Of a DNA stretch of 63,272 bases, positions 28,250 to 36,723 are shown piece by piece; the stretch's first letter is position 1, and each line of letters opens with the position of its first letter. Source of the stretch: Candidatus Gastranaerophilales bacterium (GTDB lineage Bacteria > Cyanobacteriota > Vampirovibrionia > Gastranaerophilales > Gastranaerophilaceae). A program made the position numbers and the translations under genes. Where the stretch lies: assembly GCA_016282705.1 (NCBI GenBank), contig JAEELO010000094.1, positions 1 through 63,272 on the forward strand, read 5' to 3'. The notes below the pieces were generated by a model. It did no database searches, had not been told where the DNA came from, and saw nothing but the letters and a program-made list of their open reading frames with translations.

Positions 28250-28906
28250 ATGATAAAGATTTTAGAAAAACTACTAAGCATTATATATATCCAACCTTGC
28301 TACTTTTGTAAATCAATAAAAGACGATAATATAATATGCAAAAAATGTTACAATAAAATTCATTTTATGCCTCCTGCTGTTTTCAGGGAGTTTTCCGGAG
28401 TTAAAGTATATGCTTGCTGCTTATATGACGACATAATAAAACAATTAATAAAAGATTTAAAATATAACGGCAAGAAAAAATTAGCAGCTTTACATGCAAA
28501 ATTAATGTTTGATTATATTCAAGAATTACATTTTAAAGAAAAATATGTAATAGTACCCGTTCCGATAAGTAATCAACGCAGAAAAGAAAGAAAATATAAT
28601 CATATGGAGTTGGTTGCTTATGAACTCAAAAAATTAACGGATTATACTGTCAATAAAGACATTCTTATAAGAATAAAAGATACGCAAAAACAATACAATC
28701 TTCATAAGCAGGAACGTATTAAAAATATAAAAAACGCTTTTTCTTTAAGTGAAAATGCAGGTATGCCTATAGATACACCATTACTGATTATAGATGATAT
28801 AACATCTACCGGAATAACTTTTGAAGAGATTATAAAAACATTTCATAAAAACGGATATAAGAATATTACAGCTATTTCCTTAGCTACTCCGGATATTTGG
28901 AATTAA
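28250..28906 (+). CDS. ComF-family phosphoribosyltransferase-like protein
   Basis: Members contain a type I PRTase domain and are linked to natural competence (ComFC) in Gram-positives, but many are unassigned in other phyla. The 218 aa have an N-terminal zinc finger (CYFCKSIKDDNIICKKC, four Cys) followed by the core with VPVPISNQRRKERKYNHME and the PRPP loop LLIIDDITSTGITFEE. The start region has only a weak ribosome site. It is monocistronic and followed by the repeat-like patch at 28920-29125. No other competence gene lies nearby. Confidence 0.9.
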   Translation: MIKILEKLLSIIYIQPCYFCKSIKDDNIICKKCYNKIHFMPPAVFREFSGVKVYACCLYDDIIKQLIKDLKYNGKKKLAALHAKLMFDYIQELHFKEKYVIVPVPISNQRRKERKYNHMELVAYELKKLTDYTVNKDILIRIKDTQKQYNLHKQERIKNIKNAFSLSENAGMPIDTPLLIIDDITSTGITFEEIIKTFHKNGYKNITAISLATPDIWN

Positions 28907-28919
28907 ACATAAATAATAT

Positions 28920-29125
28920 TATACATATATTAGCTGTCAGAAAGAAACCCGCGCCCGAACTGCGTTCGTTAATCATCTGTAATGCTCAACCCGAGCAAAA
29001 TAACTCGCTTCGCTCAGACAGATTTTGCTTTGATGTTGTTTCGCATACAATGATTACTCACTACGCTATGGGCGATTTATATTGTCATTGCAAGCGATAG
29101 CGCGGCAATCCAGCTGATGATTACT
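28920..29125. repeat. Eroded palindromic repeat patch
   Basis: This stretch is richer in GC than its surroundings and full of short palindromes. Examples are CGAAC-TGC-GTTCG, GCTC-AACCC-GAGC, CTCGCTTCGCTC, and a terminal unit (29082-29113) that starts GTCATTGC, has an inner GCG-ATA-GCGC, and ends GCAATCCAG. The last unit has the form of a widespread family of bacterial intergenic repeats (GTCATTGCGAG...GCAATC). The 67-codon frame across it has protein-unlike composition and is not called as a gene. Confidence 0.6.
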
Positions 29126-29161
29126 TATAATGTTTACATCTTATTTATGTATTAAAAAAAT

Positions 29162-29698
29162 TTATTTAACAGCATTGTAACCTTGTTCAAGTGCTTGAAT
29201 ATTACCTTCAAGCATTTGTGCTTTTTTACCTGTTAACTTTGATTTCATTGTTTCTACAATTCCCTCTTTTGTTACAACAGGAAAAGCTTTTATAAATGCA
29301 CCTAATGAAACAATATTAGCCATTTTTTCATGACCGGAATTATGTGCAATCTCTGTCATCGGAACAAATTTATATGTAATATCGGTTCTTGATGGCTTAG
29401 ATTTTACCAGCGATGAATTTACAACCATAATACCGCCGGGTTTAATTCTGCTTTCAAATCTTTCAAAAGAAGGCCCGTTTAGTGCAATTACATTTTCAGG
29501 TTTGTCTACAAATGCGCAAGCAACTTCATCATCAGACATACAAACAGTACAATTAACTGTTCCGCCTCTCATTTCAGCACCGTATGCCGGTGACCAAGTA
29601 ACATTTAATCCTTCATTCATACAAGCATTAGCCAGTAATTGACCTGTAAATAATACACCTTGTCCGCCAAAACCTGCTATTAATACATTAGAATCCAT
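29162..29698 (-). CDS. 2-oxoacid:ferredoxin oxidoreductase, gamma subunit
   Basis: One of the four subunits that oxidise a 2-oxoacid with CoA and reduce ferredoxin, in anaerobic metabolism. The 178 aa start with the gamma-subunit hallmark LIAGFGGQGVLFTGQLLA and include SPAYGAEMRGGTVNCTV, typical of this subunit. The order on the minus strand is ferredoxin-like, alpha, beta, gamma, with overlaps between all neighbours. The name KorC/VorC depends on the unknown substrate. Confidence 0.93.
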   Translation of the reverse strand: MDSNVLIAGFGGQGVLFTGQLLANACMNEGLNVTWSPAYGAEMRGGTVNCTVCMSDDEVACAFVDKPENVIALNGPSFERFESRIKPGGIMVVNSSLVKSKPSRTDITYKFVPMTEIAHNSGHEKMANIVSLGAFIKAFPVVTKEGIVETMKSKLTGKKAQMLEGNIQALEQGYNAVK

Positions 29699-30453
29699 TA
29701 TTTTGCCTCACTGACTTTATCTTTGTATATACCCGGTTTAAATACTTCCGACATTTCACCTCTTACACGTTCATGTGCTTGCTGTGGTGTCATTTTCCAG
29801 TTTGTAGGACAAGTTGATAATATTTCAACAAATCCTGAGCCTAAACCTTTTATTTGTGCTTCAAAAGCTTTCTTTAAACATTTTTTTGCATTCATAATAG
29901 CTTGCGGACTATCAAGAGTTACTCTTGCAACAAATGCAGTTCCGTCAACTTCTTTAAGTATTTCGGATACTTTTAAAGGATAGCCTGTTAATTCTGCTTT
30001 TCTGCCCATTGTGGTAGTTGTTGTTACTTGTCCGAGCAATGTAGTAGGGCCTGCTTGACCGCCTGTCATGCCGTATGTAGTATTATTGATACATATAGCT
30101 GTAACCTTCTCTCCTCTTGTCATTGCGTGGATAGTTTCAGCTAAACCAATAGAGGCTAAATCTCCATCGCCCTGATATGTAAATACAACTTTGTCCGGTT
30201 TGGAGCGTTTAACACCTGTGGCTACGGCCATCGAGCGTCCGTGAGGTGATTCAACTATATCTACATTAAAAAAGTCATAAGAAAAAACACTGCAGCCTAC
30301 GGATGCTATACCTATTGTCTTTTCTCTTACACCAAGTTCATCCAATACTTCTGCAACTAATCTTACTGCAACACCGTGATCACATCCGGGGCAAAAGCTT
30401 ATTTTGAAATCATCTTTTATTGCATCGGGTTTTTTAAATACAAGCTGTTCCAT
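29698..30453 (-). CDS. 2-oxoacid:ferredoxin oxidoreductase, beta subunit (thiamine-binding)
   Basis: Carries the thiamine diphosphate site. The 251 aa show CPGCDHGVAVRLV near residues 21-33, HGRSMAVATG, and the ThDP motif QGDGDLASIGLAETIHAMTR. NNTTYGMTGGQAGPTT completes the cofactor pocket. It is shorter than fused pyruvate:ferredoxin oxidoreductases, consistent with a multi-subunit enzyme. The start lies 20 bases inside the alpha gene and the end overlaps gamma by 1 base, so the subunits are made in coupled fashion. Confidence 0.94.
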   Translation of the reverse strand: MEQLVFKKPDAIKDDFKISFCPGCDHGVAVRLVAEVLDELGVREKTIGIASVGCSVFSYDFFNVDIVESPHGRSMAVATGVKRSKPDKVVFTYQGDGDLASIGLAETIHAMTRGEKVTAICINNTTYGMTGGQAGPTTLLGQVTTTTTMGRKAELTGYPLKVSEILKEVDGTAFVARVTLDSPQAIMNAKKCLKKAFEAQIKGLGSGFVEILSTCPTNWKMTPQQAHERVRGEMSEVFKPGIYKDKVSEAK

Positions 30454-31531
30454 ATTTATTCTCTACTATTTCTTTAGATGTGCTTTCAATTTGTTTATAT
30501 ATTTCTTCAACTGTCATCATTACACCGGCAGGTCTTCCGTAAAATTTAACGGGAATATTAACAACACCTGCAATACTTGCTTTGATATCCTGAAGCATCT
30601 GACCGCAATTAAGTTCTATATCAAGTATTCCGTCAACTTTCTCGGAAATTTCGGCAACGATTTTTTCGGGGAACGGGTTAACTAAAATAGGTCTGAATAA
30701 ACCAACTTTCATTCCGTTTTTTCTTGCCATTTTAACAGCTGCTTTTGCAATTCTTGCAATACTTCCAAAGGCCGTTATTACAAGTTTTGCACCTTCTGTT
30801 TCATATTTTTCAAATAAATTTTCATTTTCCAAAATTTTATTATATTTCTTGAAAAGTTTTTCAACACGTCTTTGTAACGGTTCTTGTTCACGTTCAATGG
30901 AAGCAATAAATCTTGGTTTTCTGTTGTTTGCTCCATCTAAGGCCCAATCTGATTGATCAATTTCCGGATATGGATATTCTCCGACAATAGCGGGTTCCAT
31001 CATTTGTCCAAGTTGTCCGTCTGCAAGCAGACAAACAGGTGTTCTGTATTTTTGTGATACATAGAAACATTTATAGGTTAAATCAATACATTCTTGTACA
31101 CTTGAAGGTGCATAAGTAACAATTTTATAATCCCCGTTACCACCGCCTTTTGTTGCTTGAAAATAATCACCTTGCGAAGGGAAAATATAGCCTAAACCAG
31201 GACCGCCTCTCATAACGCTTACCAGAACACAAGGTATTTCGTCACCTGCAATATAAGATAAGCCTTCCTGCATTAATGCTATAGCACATGATGAAGATGA
31301 GGTCATTGCCTTTACTCCTGTTGAACCTGCACCAAGCACCATGTTAATAGCTGCAACTTCACTTTCTGCAGGAACAAATGCTCTTCCGAGTTCAGGCATT
31401 TTTGCACTTAAATATTCTCCTATCTCACTCTGCGGAGTAATAGGATATCCAAAATAGCTTTGACAACCGGCTTCAACAGCTGCTTGTGCTATTGCATAAT
31501 TTCCCTTTAACAGTTCTTTTTCTCTTTTCAT
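30434..31531 (-). CDS. 2-oxoacid:ferredoxin oxidoreductase, alpha subunit
   Basis: The 365-aa large subunit with the pyrimidine-binding domain. It starts MKREKELLKGNYAIAQAAVE, then has YFGYPITPQSEI, AESEVAAINMVLGAGSTG, MTSSSSCAIALMQEGLSY and PCVLVSVMRGGPG. The PITPQSEI form resembles subunits annotated KorA or VorB, so 2-oxoglutarate or a branched 2-oxoacid is likely rather than pyruvate. This cannot be settled from sequence by eye. It begins within the delta gene end (ATGA overlap). Confidence 0.92.
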   Translation of the reverse strand: MKREKELLKGNYAIAQAAVEAGCQSYFGYPITPQSEIGEYLSAKMPELGRAFVPAESEVAAINMVLGAGSTGVKAMTSSSSCAIALMQEGLSYIAGDEIPCVLVSVMRGGPGLGYIFPSQGDYFQATKGGGNGDYKIVTYAPSSVQECIDLTYKCFYVSQKYRTPVCLLADGQLGQMMEPAIVGEYPYPEIDQSDWALDGANNRKPRFIASIEREQEPLQRRVEKLFKKYNKILENENLFEKYETEGAKLVITAFGSIARIAKAAVKMARKNGMKVGLFRPILVNPFPEKIVAEISEKVDGILDIELNCGQMLQDIKASIAGVVNIPVKFYGRPAGVMMTVEEIYKQIESTSKEIVENKYGTACI

Positions 31532-31734
31532 CTGTATACCTTTTCAATTGCCATATCAGGACAAACCCTTGCGCAAATAGCACATCCAACACATGTTTTT
31601 TCTTGATTTACTTTCATTGGGTAATATCCTAGTACATTTACTTCCGTATCTTTTTCTAAAACTTTATTAGGACAGGCATCTATACATAAATAACAAGCTT
31701 TGCATCTGTCTCTGTTTAATTCAATTCTTCCCAT
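31528..31734 (-). CDS. 2-oxoacid:ferredoxin oxidoreductase, delta subunit (2x[4Fe-4S] ferredoxin)
   Basis: The 68 aa hold two [4Fe-4S] motifs, CKACYLCIDACP and CVGCAICARVCP, each of the C-x2-C-x2-C-x3-C-P type. It receives electrons from the catalytic subunits and passes them to soluble ferredoxin. It is the first gene of the four-gene set. The intergenic region toward the divergent exonuclease gene (31735-31942) contains two copies of a TTTTTGCAATTTT string. Confidence 0.93.
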   Translation of the reverse strand: MGRIELNRDRCKACYLCIDACPNKVLEKDTEVNVLGYYPMKVNQEKTCVGCAICARVCPDMAIEKVYR

Positions 31735-31888
31735 TTGAACAAATCCATTTTGTCTTTCTTTTTATATGTTACTACCGACAAATTATTTTTACCACTTTTT
31801 AACAGTTTGTTATTAAAAATTCTATAAAAATTGTTAAATTTGATATTTTTTTGCAATTTTTCCGTTTTTTAATTTAATTTTTGCAATT

Positions 31889-31917
31889 TTGCCCATAAAA
31901 ATACTTTATGATATTAT
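31889..31917 (+). promoter_or_regulatory. Promoter of the DnaQ-like gene
   Basis: TTGCCC (31889-31894), a 17-base spacer and TATTAT (31912-31917) are followed by AGAGGGA and a GTG start at 31943. The arrangement shows that an in-frame TTG at 31889 is part of the -35 and not the start of the protein. Confidence 0.55.
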
Positions 31918-31942
31918 TTCTATAAGAGGGAGATATTTAGCC

Positions 31943-32875
31943 GTGCCGAGAAAAAAGTGTATAGAAATCGTTTTAGATGTTGAAACAACAGGCTTAGATT
32001 ATACAAAAGAAAAAATGGTTGAATTTGCTGCAATTCGTCTTGAAAACGGTAAAATGAAAGACAGATATGAAACGTTAATTAACCCTCAGCAGCATATAAG
32101 AAAATCAAGTATAGCTGTTCACGGAATAACTGAAGATGATGTAAAAAATGCTCCGACAGAAGAAGAAGTAATGCCTAAAATTCTTGAATTTATAGGCGAT
32201 TATCCTATAGTTGCTCATAATGCAATTTTTGATTATTCATTTATTAATGAGGCAAGTATAAGAACTACAGGAAAACCTATAACAAATACAAGAATAGATT
32301 CTCAAATGATGTTTAAAGAAGTATATCCGGATTTGGAATCTTGCGGTTTAGAAAGTTTAATGAATAAATTTAATGTTGAATTTTCCACAAGACACAGAGC
32401 AATGGCTGATACGGAAGGTCTTGCAATGGCATATCCGGAGCTTAAAAAATTGTATGAGAAAAAATATGCTTGGCAAATTCAGCAATTAGATAATGTAGAT
32501 TATCTGTTTGAAAGATATTTAAGAATTCAACAGGCTGTACAAATAATGCAATCAGAAATGCAAGACTTAAAATCAATTTTTAGATTATATTTTGAAAAAG
32601 GCGGAGAAGAAATACATTCGCCAAACGGAGAAACGCTTATTTATCAATCAAAACAGTCATATGCATATGATTTTGTAGAAATAAAAGATGTTCTTGAAGA
32701 AATAGGCGCACTCCATAAAGCTGTTAAATTAAATAATAATTTTGTAGACAGACTTATTTCCTCCGGCAGTATAAGCAAAGAAAATAAAGAAAAACTTGCG
32801 GCTGCAAGGCAAATGCTTTCTGAAACCAGAAATATTCATGTAATTAAAAGTGATAAAAAATTCGAACACATATAA
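31943..32875 (+). CDS. DnaQ-like 3'-5' exonuclease
   Basis: An RNase T/DnaQ-superfamily DEDDh exonuclease of 310 aa with the GTG start at 31943. Catalytic signatures are DVETTGLDY (first acidic pair), VHGITEDDV, VAHNAIFDYSF (second) and HRAMADTEG (DEDDh His and Asp). Beyond about residue 180 comes a helical extension of about 130 aa with no recognised domain. It could be a polymerase proofreading epsilon subunit or a stand-alone repair enzyme. The sugar permease gene starts 1 base after its stop. Confidence 0.9.
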   Translation: MPRKKCIEIVLDVETTGLDYTKEKMVEFAAIRLENGKMKDRYETLINPQQHIRKSSIAVHGITEDDVKNAPTEEEVMPKILEFIGDYPIVAHNAIFDYSFINEASIRTTGKPITNTRIDSQMMFKEVYPDLESCGLESLMNKFNVEFSTRHRAMADTEGLAMAYPELKKLYEKKYAWQIQQLDNVDYLFERYLRIQQAVQIMQSEMQDLKSIFRLYFEKGGEEIHSPNGETLIYQSKQSYAYDFVEIKDVLEEIGALHKAVKLNNNFVDRLISSGSISKENKEKLAAARQMLSETRNIHVIKSDKKFEHI

Positions 32876-32876
32876 T

Positions 32877-33701
32877 ATGCAAAAAATACTGAGGTATATT
32901 GGTTTTGTAATATTAATTTTAGGAGCTGTTTCTATGCTCTTGCCTTTTATTTATATGTTGTCACTTTCTTTTATGACAGATACTCAAATATTTTCAGGAA
33001 CAGTAAGTTTCTTACCGTCTCCATATACCGGAGAAAATTATAAATATGTTGTAAATAACGCAGATATTTTCAGATATTTTTTCAATAGTATGTTTGTTGC
33101 AATTGCAACGACAATTGGACAGGTAATTATTTCCGCAATGGCAGGTTATGCATTTGCCAGATATAACTTTAAATATAAAGAAATTTTATTCTTTTTAGTT
33201 ATTGTTTCAATGATGATACCTCCGCAAGTGAATATAATTCCTTTATTCTTTTTAATGAAGCAGTTTCATTGGATAGATACATATTGGGCATTAATAATTC
33301 CCGGATTATTTGGCGGATTTGGTGTATTTATGATGAGGCAATGGTTTAAATCTATGCCGGATGACATGGAAGCTTCGGCAAAAATAGACGGATGCAGCAG
33401 TTTTGAGGTGTTTTATAAAATAGCACTTCCTCTGGCGCTTCCTGCACTTGCTACTCTTGCTATTTTTACTTTTATAACGACATGGAACAGTTTTATGTGG
33501 CCGTTAATTGTTACAAATTCGGATGCAATGAGAACATTGCCGTTAGGATTAGCTAATTTTAAAGGAAGTTTTAGAGAAATCACAGATTGGGGTGCTTTAA
33601 CAGCATATTCCGTAATTTGTTCTATTCCGGTTATTGCTGTATTTTTACTGGGACGTAAATATTTTATAAATGATATTCTTGGCGGAGGAATTAAAGAGTA
33701 A
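32877..33701 (+). CDS. Carbohydrate ABC transporter permease (MalG/UgpE type)
   Basis: An inner-membrane subunit of a sugar importer. The 274 aa have six helices and the EAA loop SAKIDGCSSFEVFYKIALPL, which docks the ATPase. The C-terminus DWGALTAYSVICSIPVIAVF is typical of the MalG branch. Its usual partners, a MalF-type permease and a solute-binding protein, are missing beside it. A MalK/UgpC-type ATPase is found 23 kb away at 56071. It sits between an exonuclease and a glycosyltransferase, so the set seems dispersed. Confidence 0.93.
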   Translation: MQKILRYIGFVILILGAVSMLLPFIYMLSLSFMTDTQIFSGTVSFLPSPYTGENYKYVVNNADIFRYFFNSMFVAIATTIGQVIISAMAGYAFARYNFKYKEILFFLVIVSMMIPPQVNIIPLFFLMKQFHWIDTYWALIIPGLFGGFGVFMMRQWFKSMPDDMEASAKIDGCSSFEVFYKIALPLALPALATLAIFTFITTWNSFMWPLIVTNSDAMRTLPLGLANFKGSFREITDWGALTAYSVICSIPVIAVFLLGRKYFINDILGGGIKE

Positions 33702-33708
33702 TTATTTT

Positions 33709-35103
33709 ATGGAAAAGACTATAGAATATTTAAAAAACAATAAATTTAACATAATTTTGGCTGTTTGTTATTTATTAGTAACAAGCATTTTAATGCTTCA
33801 TCATGAAATATGGAGAGATGAAGCTCAAGTGTGGTGTCTTGTGAGGGATTTACCATTTGAAGAAATAATAAAAACAGCCAAATTAGAAGGACATCCGATA
33901 TTATGGTATTTATTAATAATGCCTTTTGCAAAGATAGGTCTGCCTGTTATTTCAATGCAAATAATAAGTCTGTTATTTGTTTTTGCAGGTGTTCTTTTTC
34001 TGATATTTAAATCTCCGCTGACCAATTTACAAAAAATCCTTGTTGTATTCAGCTCCGGACTTATATATCACTTCCCTATTATTGCCAGAAACTATGCATT
34101 AATACCTTTATTCTTATTTATACTTGCATATTTGTATCCTTTAAGAAAAGAAAGTCCTTATAAATATGTATTATGTTTAATTTTGCTGTCAAATACTCAT
34201 TTGTTAATGCTGGGATTTTGCGGAATTTTAACTTTATTATTCACTGTAGAAAAGTTTCAGGAAATAATAAAATCAAAGAACATCAAGCAGTTTTTACCGG
34301 TTGTTTTTATTGTTATTAATTTCTTGTTAATAATTTTGACATTTTTGCATATTCCCCAGCAAAATCAATCAATATATGAATATTCACAAGAAAAAATTCC
34401 GTTTATATATTCTTTTATAAAATTTATATGGGCATTTTCTCCTTATCTAAAAGGGATATATACAATAGCGGATATGATAATTTTCCTTGTAATATTGTGT
34501 TTAACGGCAATTTCTTTATTTAAAAATGATAAAAAATTGTTTTTGGTGTTTATCGGTTCTTTTCTATTTTTGTTTTTAATCTTTTTAAAGGTTTGGTTTG
34601 GCGGTATTGTATATCAAAAAGCGTTTATTCTTTATCTTATAATTCTTTTTTGTTATTGGGCTTGTGATACAAAAGTCAGGTCAAAGTTATTTAATATTGT
34701 TATTATGATAATTTTTATAATAAATTTTGTGTATGGAGTTTTTGATATTTATAAAGAAATAAATTACCCGTTTTCTTCAGCTAAAGAAACGGCTGAATAT
34801 ATAAAAAATAATATTGAAAAAAATAATATAATTTGTGCTGTCGGTAAAACATATTTATATACGGGAATAAATGCATATCTTCCCGAAAGAAGTTATTATT
34901 CACTCTCGCAGGATAAGTTTTTCACCTTTCATGATTTTAATAATTTATATTTTATGAAAAAAGAAAAACCTGTTTGCAGGTATTATATAATGCCGTATAA
35001 ATATAATGCCGGAAAAGAGTTTAAGTTATTATATTCTAGCAATAAGTATAATATAATCAATAAATATGCAGAAGAGGAAATATTTAAAATATATGAAAAA
35101 TAA
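33709..35103 (+). CDS. GT-C type glycosyltransferase, copy 1
   Basis: The 464-aa polytopic membrane protein resembles polyprenyl-phosphate-sugar-dependent glycosyltransferases. Right after the first helix it carries HHEIWRDEAQVWCLVRD with the acidic motif of the first extracytoplasmic loop, then EGHPILWYLLI, both hallmarks of this fold. About ten more helices and a short periplasmic C-terminus follow. An in-frame upstream ATG lies inside the permease gene, so the ATG at 33709 is chosen. It is a close paralogue of the next gene. Confidence 0.85.
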   Translation: MEKTIEYLKNNKFNIILAVCYLLVTSILMLHHEIWRDEAQVWCLVRDLPFEEIIKTAKLEGHPILWYLLIMPFAKIGLPVISMQIISLLFVFAGVLFLIFKSPLTNLQKILVVFSSGLIYHFPIIARNYALIPLFLFILAYLYPLRKESPYKYVLCLILLSNTHLLMLGFCGILTLLFTVEKFQEIIKSKNIKQFLPVVFIVINFLLIILTFLHIPQQNQSIYEYSQEKIPFIYSFIKFIWAFSPYLKGIYTIADMIIFLVILCLTAISLFKNDKKLFLVFIGSFLFLFLIFLKVWFGGIVYQKAFILYLIILFCYWACDTKVRSKLFNIVIMIIFIINFVYGVFDIYKEINYPFSSAKETAEYIKNNIEKNNIICAVGKTYLYTGINAYLPERSYYSLSQDKFFTFHDFNNLYFMKKEKPVCRYYIMPYKYNAGKEFKLLYSSNKYNIINKYAEEEIFKIYEK

Positions 35104-36514
35104 TAAATCCAATATATTCCTTATTTTTATTTATATTTTAATAACAATTATATTATTATTTCATCATGAAATATGGCGTGATGAAGCACAAGCTTGGTGC
35201 ATAGTAAGAGATTTGGGATTAATTGATATATTTAAAATGTCAAGAATTGAAGGACATCCTATTCTTTGGTATTTGTTATTATATCCTTTTGCGAAATTAG
35301 GATTTTCAGTTATTTCAATGCAGATAATAAGTTTATTATTTGTTTTAGCTGCAGTAATAGTTTTTGTTTTTAAATCTCCTTTTAATTATTTTCAAAAATG
35401 CATATTTTGTTTTAGTGCGGGCATGTTGTATTACTTACCTGTCATAGCAAGAAACTATGCACTTATACCTATATGTTTATTTATTATTGCCGTTTTATGG
35501 AAAGACAGACATAAACATATATGGTTATATTCTTTGGCTATTATTATGCTTTCACAAACACACTTATATATGCTGGGATTTTCATTTATATTGTTTTGTT
35601 TATTAATATATGAACTATGTAAAAAATACAATGAAGAAAAACAAATAAAAGTTTTATATCCTTTAATAATGCTTGCAATAAACTTTTTGTCAGTATTTTT
35701 TATATTTAATCATACTCAGGAAGGGAACTATGCTCTTAAAACCGAACTTCAGATTTTACCTTCGTTTTGGGATACAATAAAGCTTGTAAGTCTGGTATTT
35801 ATACATTCAATAGTTAAATATATAACACCGTTAATTAAATACAGCACATTGATAAGTCTTATTTGTTTTATTTTTCCGGTCGGCATTATTTTTTACAGAT
35901 TTTTCAAATTAAGTAAAAAAATATTTATTATATCAGTATTTTCAATAGGATATTTATTATGTATATTCTATTTCGTGTATTTTAACGGGATTTTATATCA
36001 AAAAGCATTCTTGTTGCTGTTAATAATAGCGGTATGCTGCTGGATAGTTATTGAAGAAACTAATATAAAAGATAAGATTTTATTATGGAGTTTAAATATC
36101 CTCTTTATAATAAGTTTAATGGTTTCTCCCTTTGTTATTTATGAAGAATTAAAATATAATTTTTCAGGCAGTAAAGAAATAGCGGAATATATAAAGCAAA
36201 ATTTGGATGATGAAAATACCTTTATAGCCTTCGGAAATCCGTTTATATATTCATCCGTCAGCGCGTATTTACCGAATAAAAAACTTTATAACGTAATAAG
36301 TAATTCTTATATTTCATATTATTCGTTTAAGTCGGATTTAAATAATAAAAAAGATAATATGCCTGAAAATAAAAAATATTACATAATACATAATAATGTA
36401 TCCCAAATAGAAGAAATGGGGTTTCATATTTTATATGAATTGAAGAAAAAGAATATAAATATAGATATAAAGGAATGCGAAGAAATTTTTAAAGTATGTA
36501 TAAAAGAAGACTAA
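35093..36514 (+). CDS. GT-C type glycosyltransferase, copy 2
   Basis: A 473-aa paralogue of the gene before it, sharing HHEIWRDEAQAWCIVRDL, EGHPILWYLLLYPFAKLG, FSVISMQIISLLFV and IARNYALIP in the same order. Ten or so membrane helices follow. Copies align throughout, with divergence increasing toward the C-terminus, so this is an old tandem duplication. The start overlaps copy 1 by 11 bases. Acceptor and sugar are unknown. Confidence 0.85.
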   Translation: MKNNKSNIFLIFIYILITIILLFHHEIWRDEAQAWCIVRDLGLIDIFKMSRIEGHPILWYLLLYPFAKLGFSVISMQIISLLFVLAAVIVFVFKSPFNYFQKCIFCFSAGMLYYLPVIARNYALIPICLFIIAVLWKDRHKHIWLYSLAIIMLSQTHLYMLGFSFILFCLLIYELCKKYNEEKQIKVLYPLIMLAINFLSVFFIFNHTQEGNYALKTELQILPSFWDTIKLVSLVFIHSIVKYITPLIKYSTLISLICFIFPVGIIFYRFFKLSKKIFIISVFSIGYLLCIFYFVYFNGILYQKAFLLLLIIAVCCWIVIEETNIKDKILLWSLNILFIISLMVSPFVIYEELKYNFSGSKEIAEYIKQNLDDENTFIAFGNPFIYSSVSAYLPNKKLYNVISNSYISYYSFKSDLNNKKDNMPENKKYYIIHNNVSQIEEMGFHILYELKKKNINIDIKECEEIFKVCIKED

Positions 36515-36523
36515 AAAGAAAAA

Positions 36524-36544
36524 AGCTATGATTTAATCATAGCT
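36524..36544 (+). terminator. Terminator-like hairpin after the GT-C pair
   Basis: AGCTATGAT and ATCATAGCT form a 9-bp stem with a TTA loop, 9 bases past the stop. It lacks a clean T-run, so termination would be weak. The remainder of the gap (36545-36723) holds no convincing gene. Confidence 0.5.
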
Positions 36545-36723
36545 GTAGATTAGGGATATGTGTATCATCGTTTTTTCCAAGGAATATAGGTAAATATTAA
36601 CAGTACAAATGATTTTTTAAATCATACATAATGTTGAATAAATTAATGCAGGATTTAAATTTTTCGTATAAAAGTAGTATGTACGAGATGAAAGTGAGCG
36701 CAAAAAGGCGATTTCAGAAATAT

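Noticed and set aside
28897-29100. 67-codon plus-strand frame overlapping the comF end
   Set aside because: It spans the palindromic repeat patch, has no separate ribosome site, and its composition changes with the repeat units, so it is not a gene.
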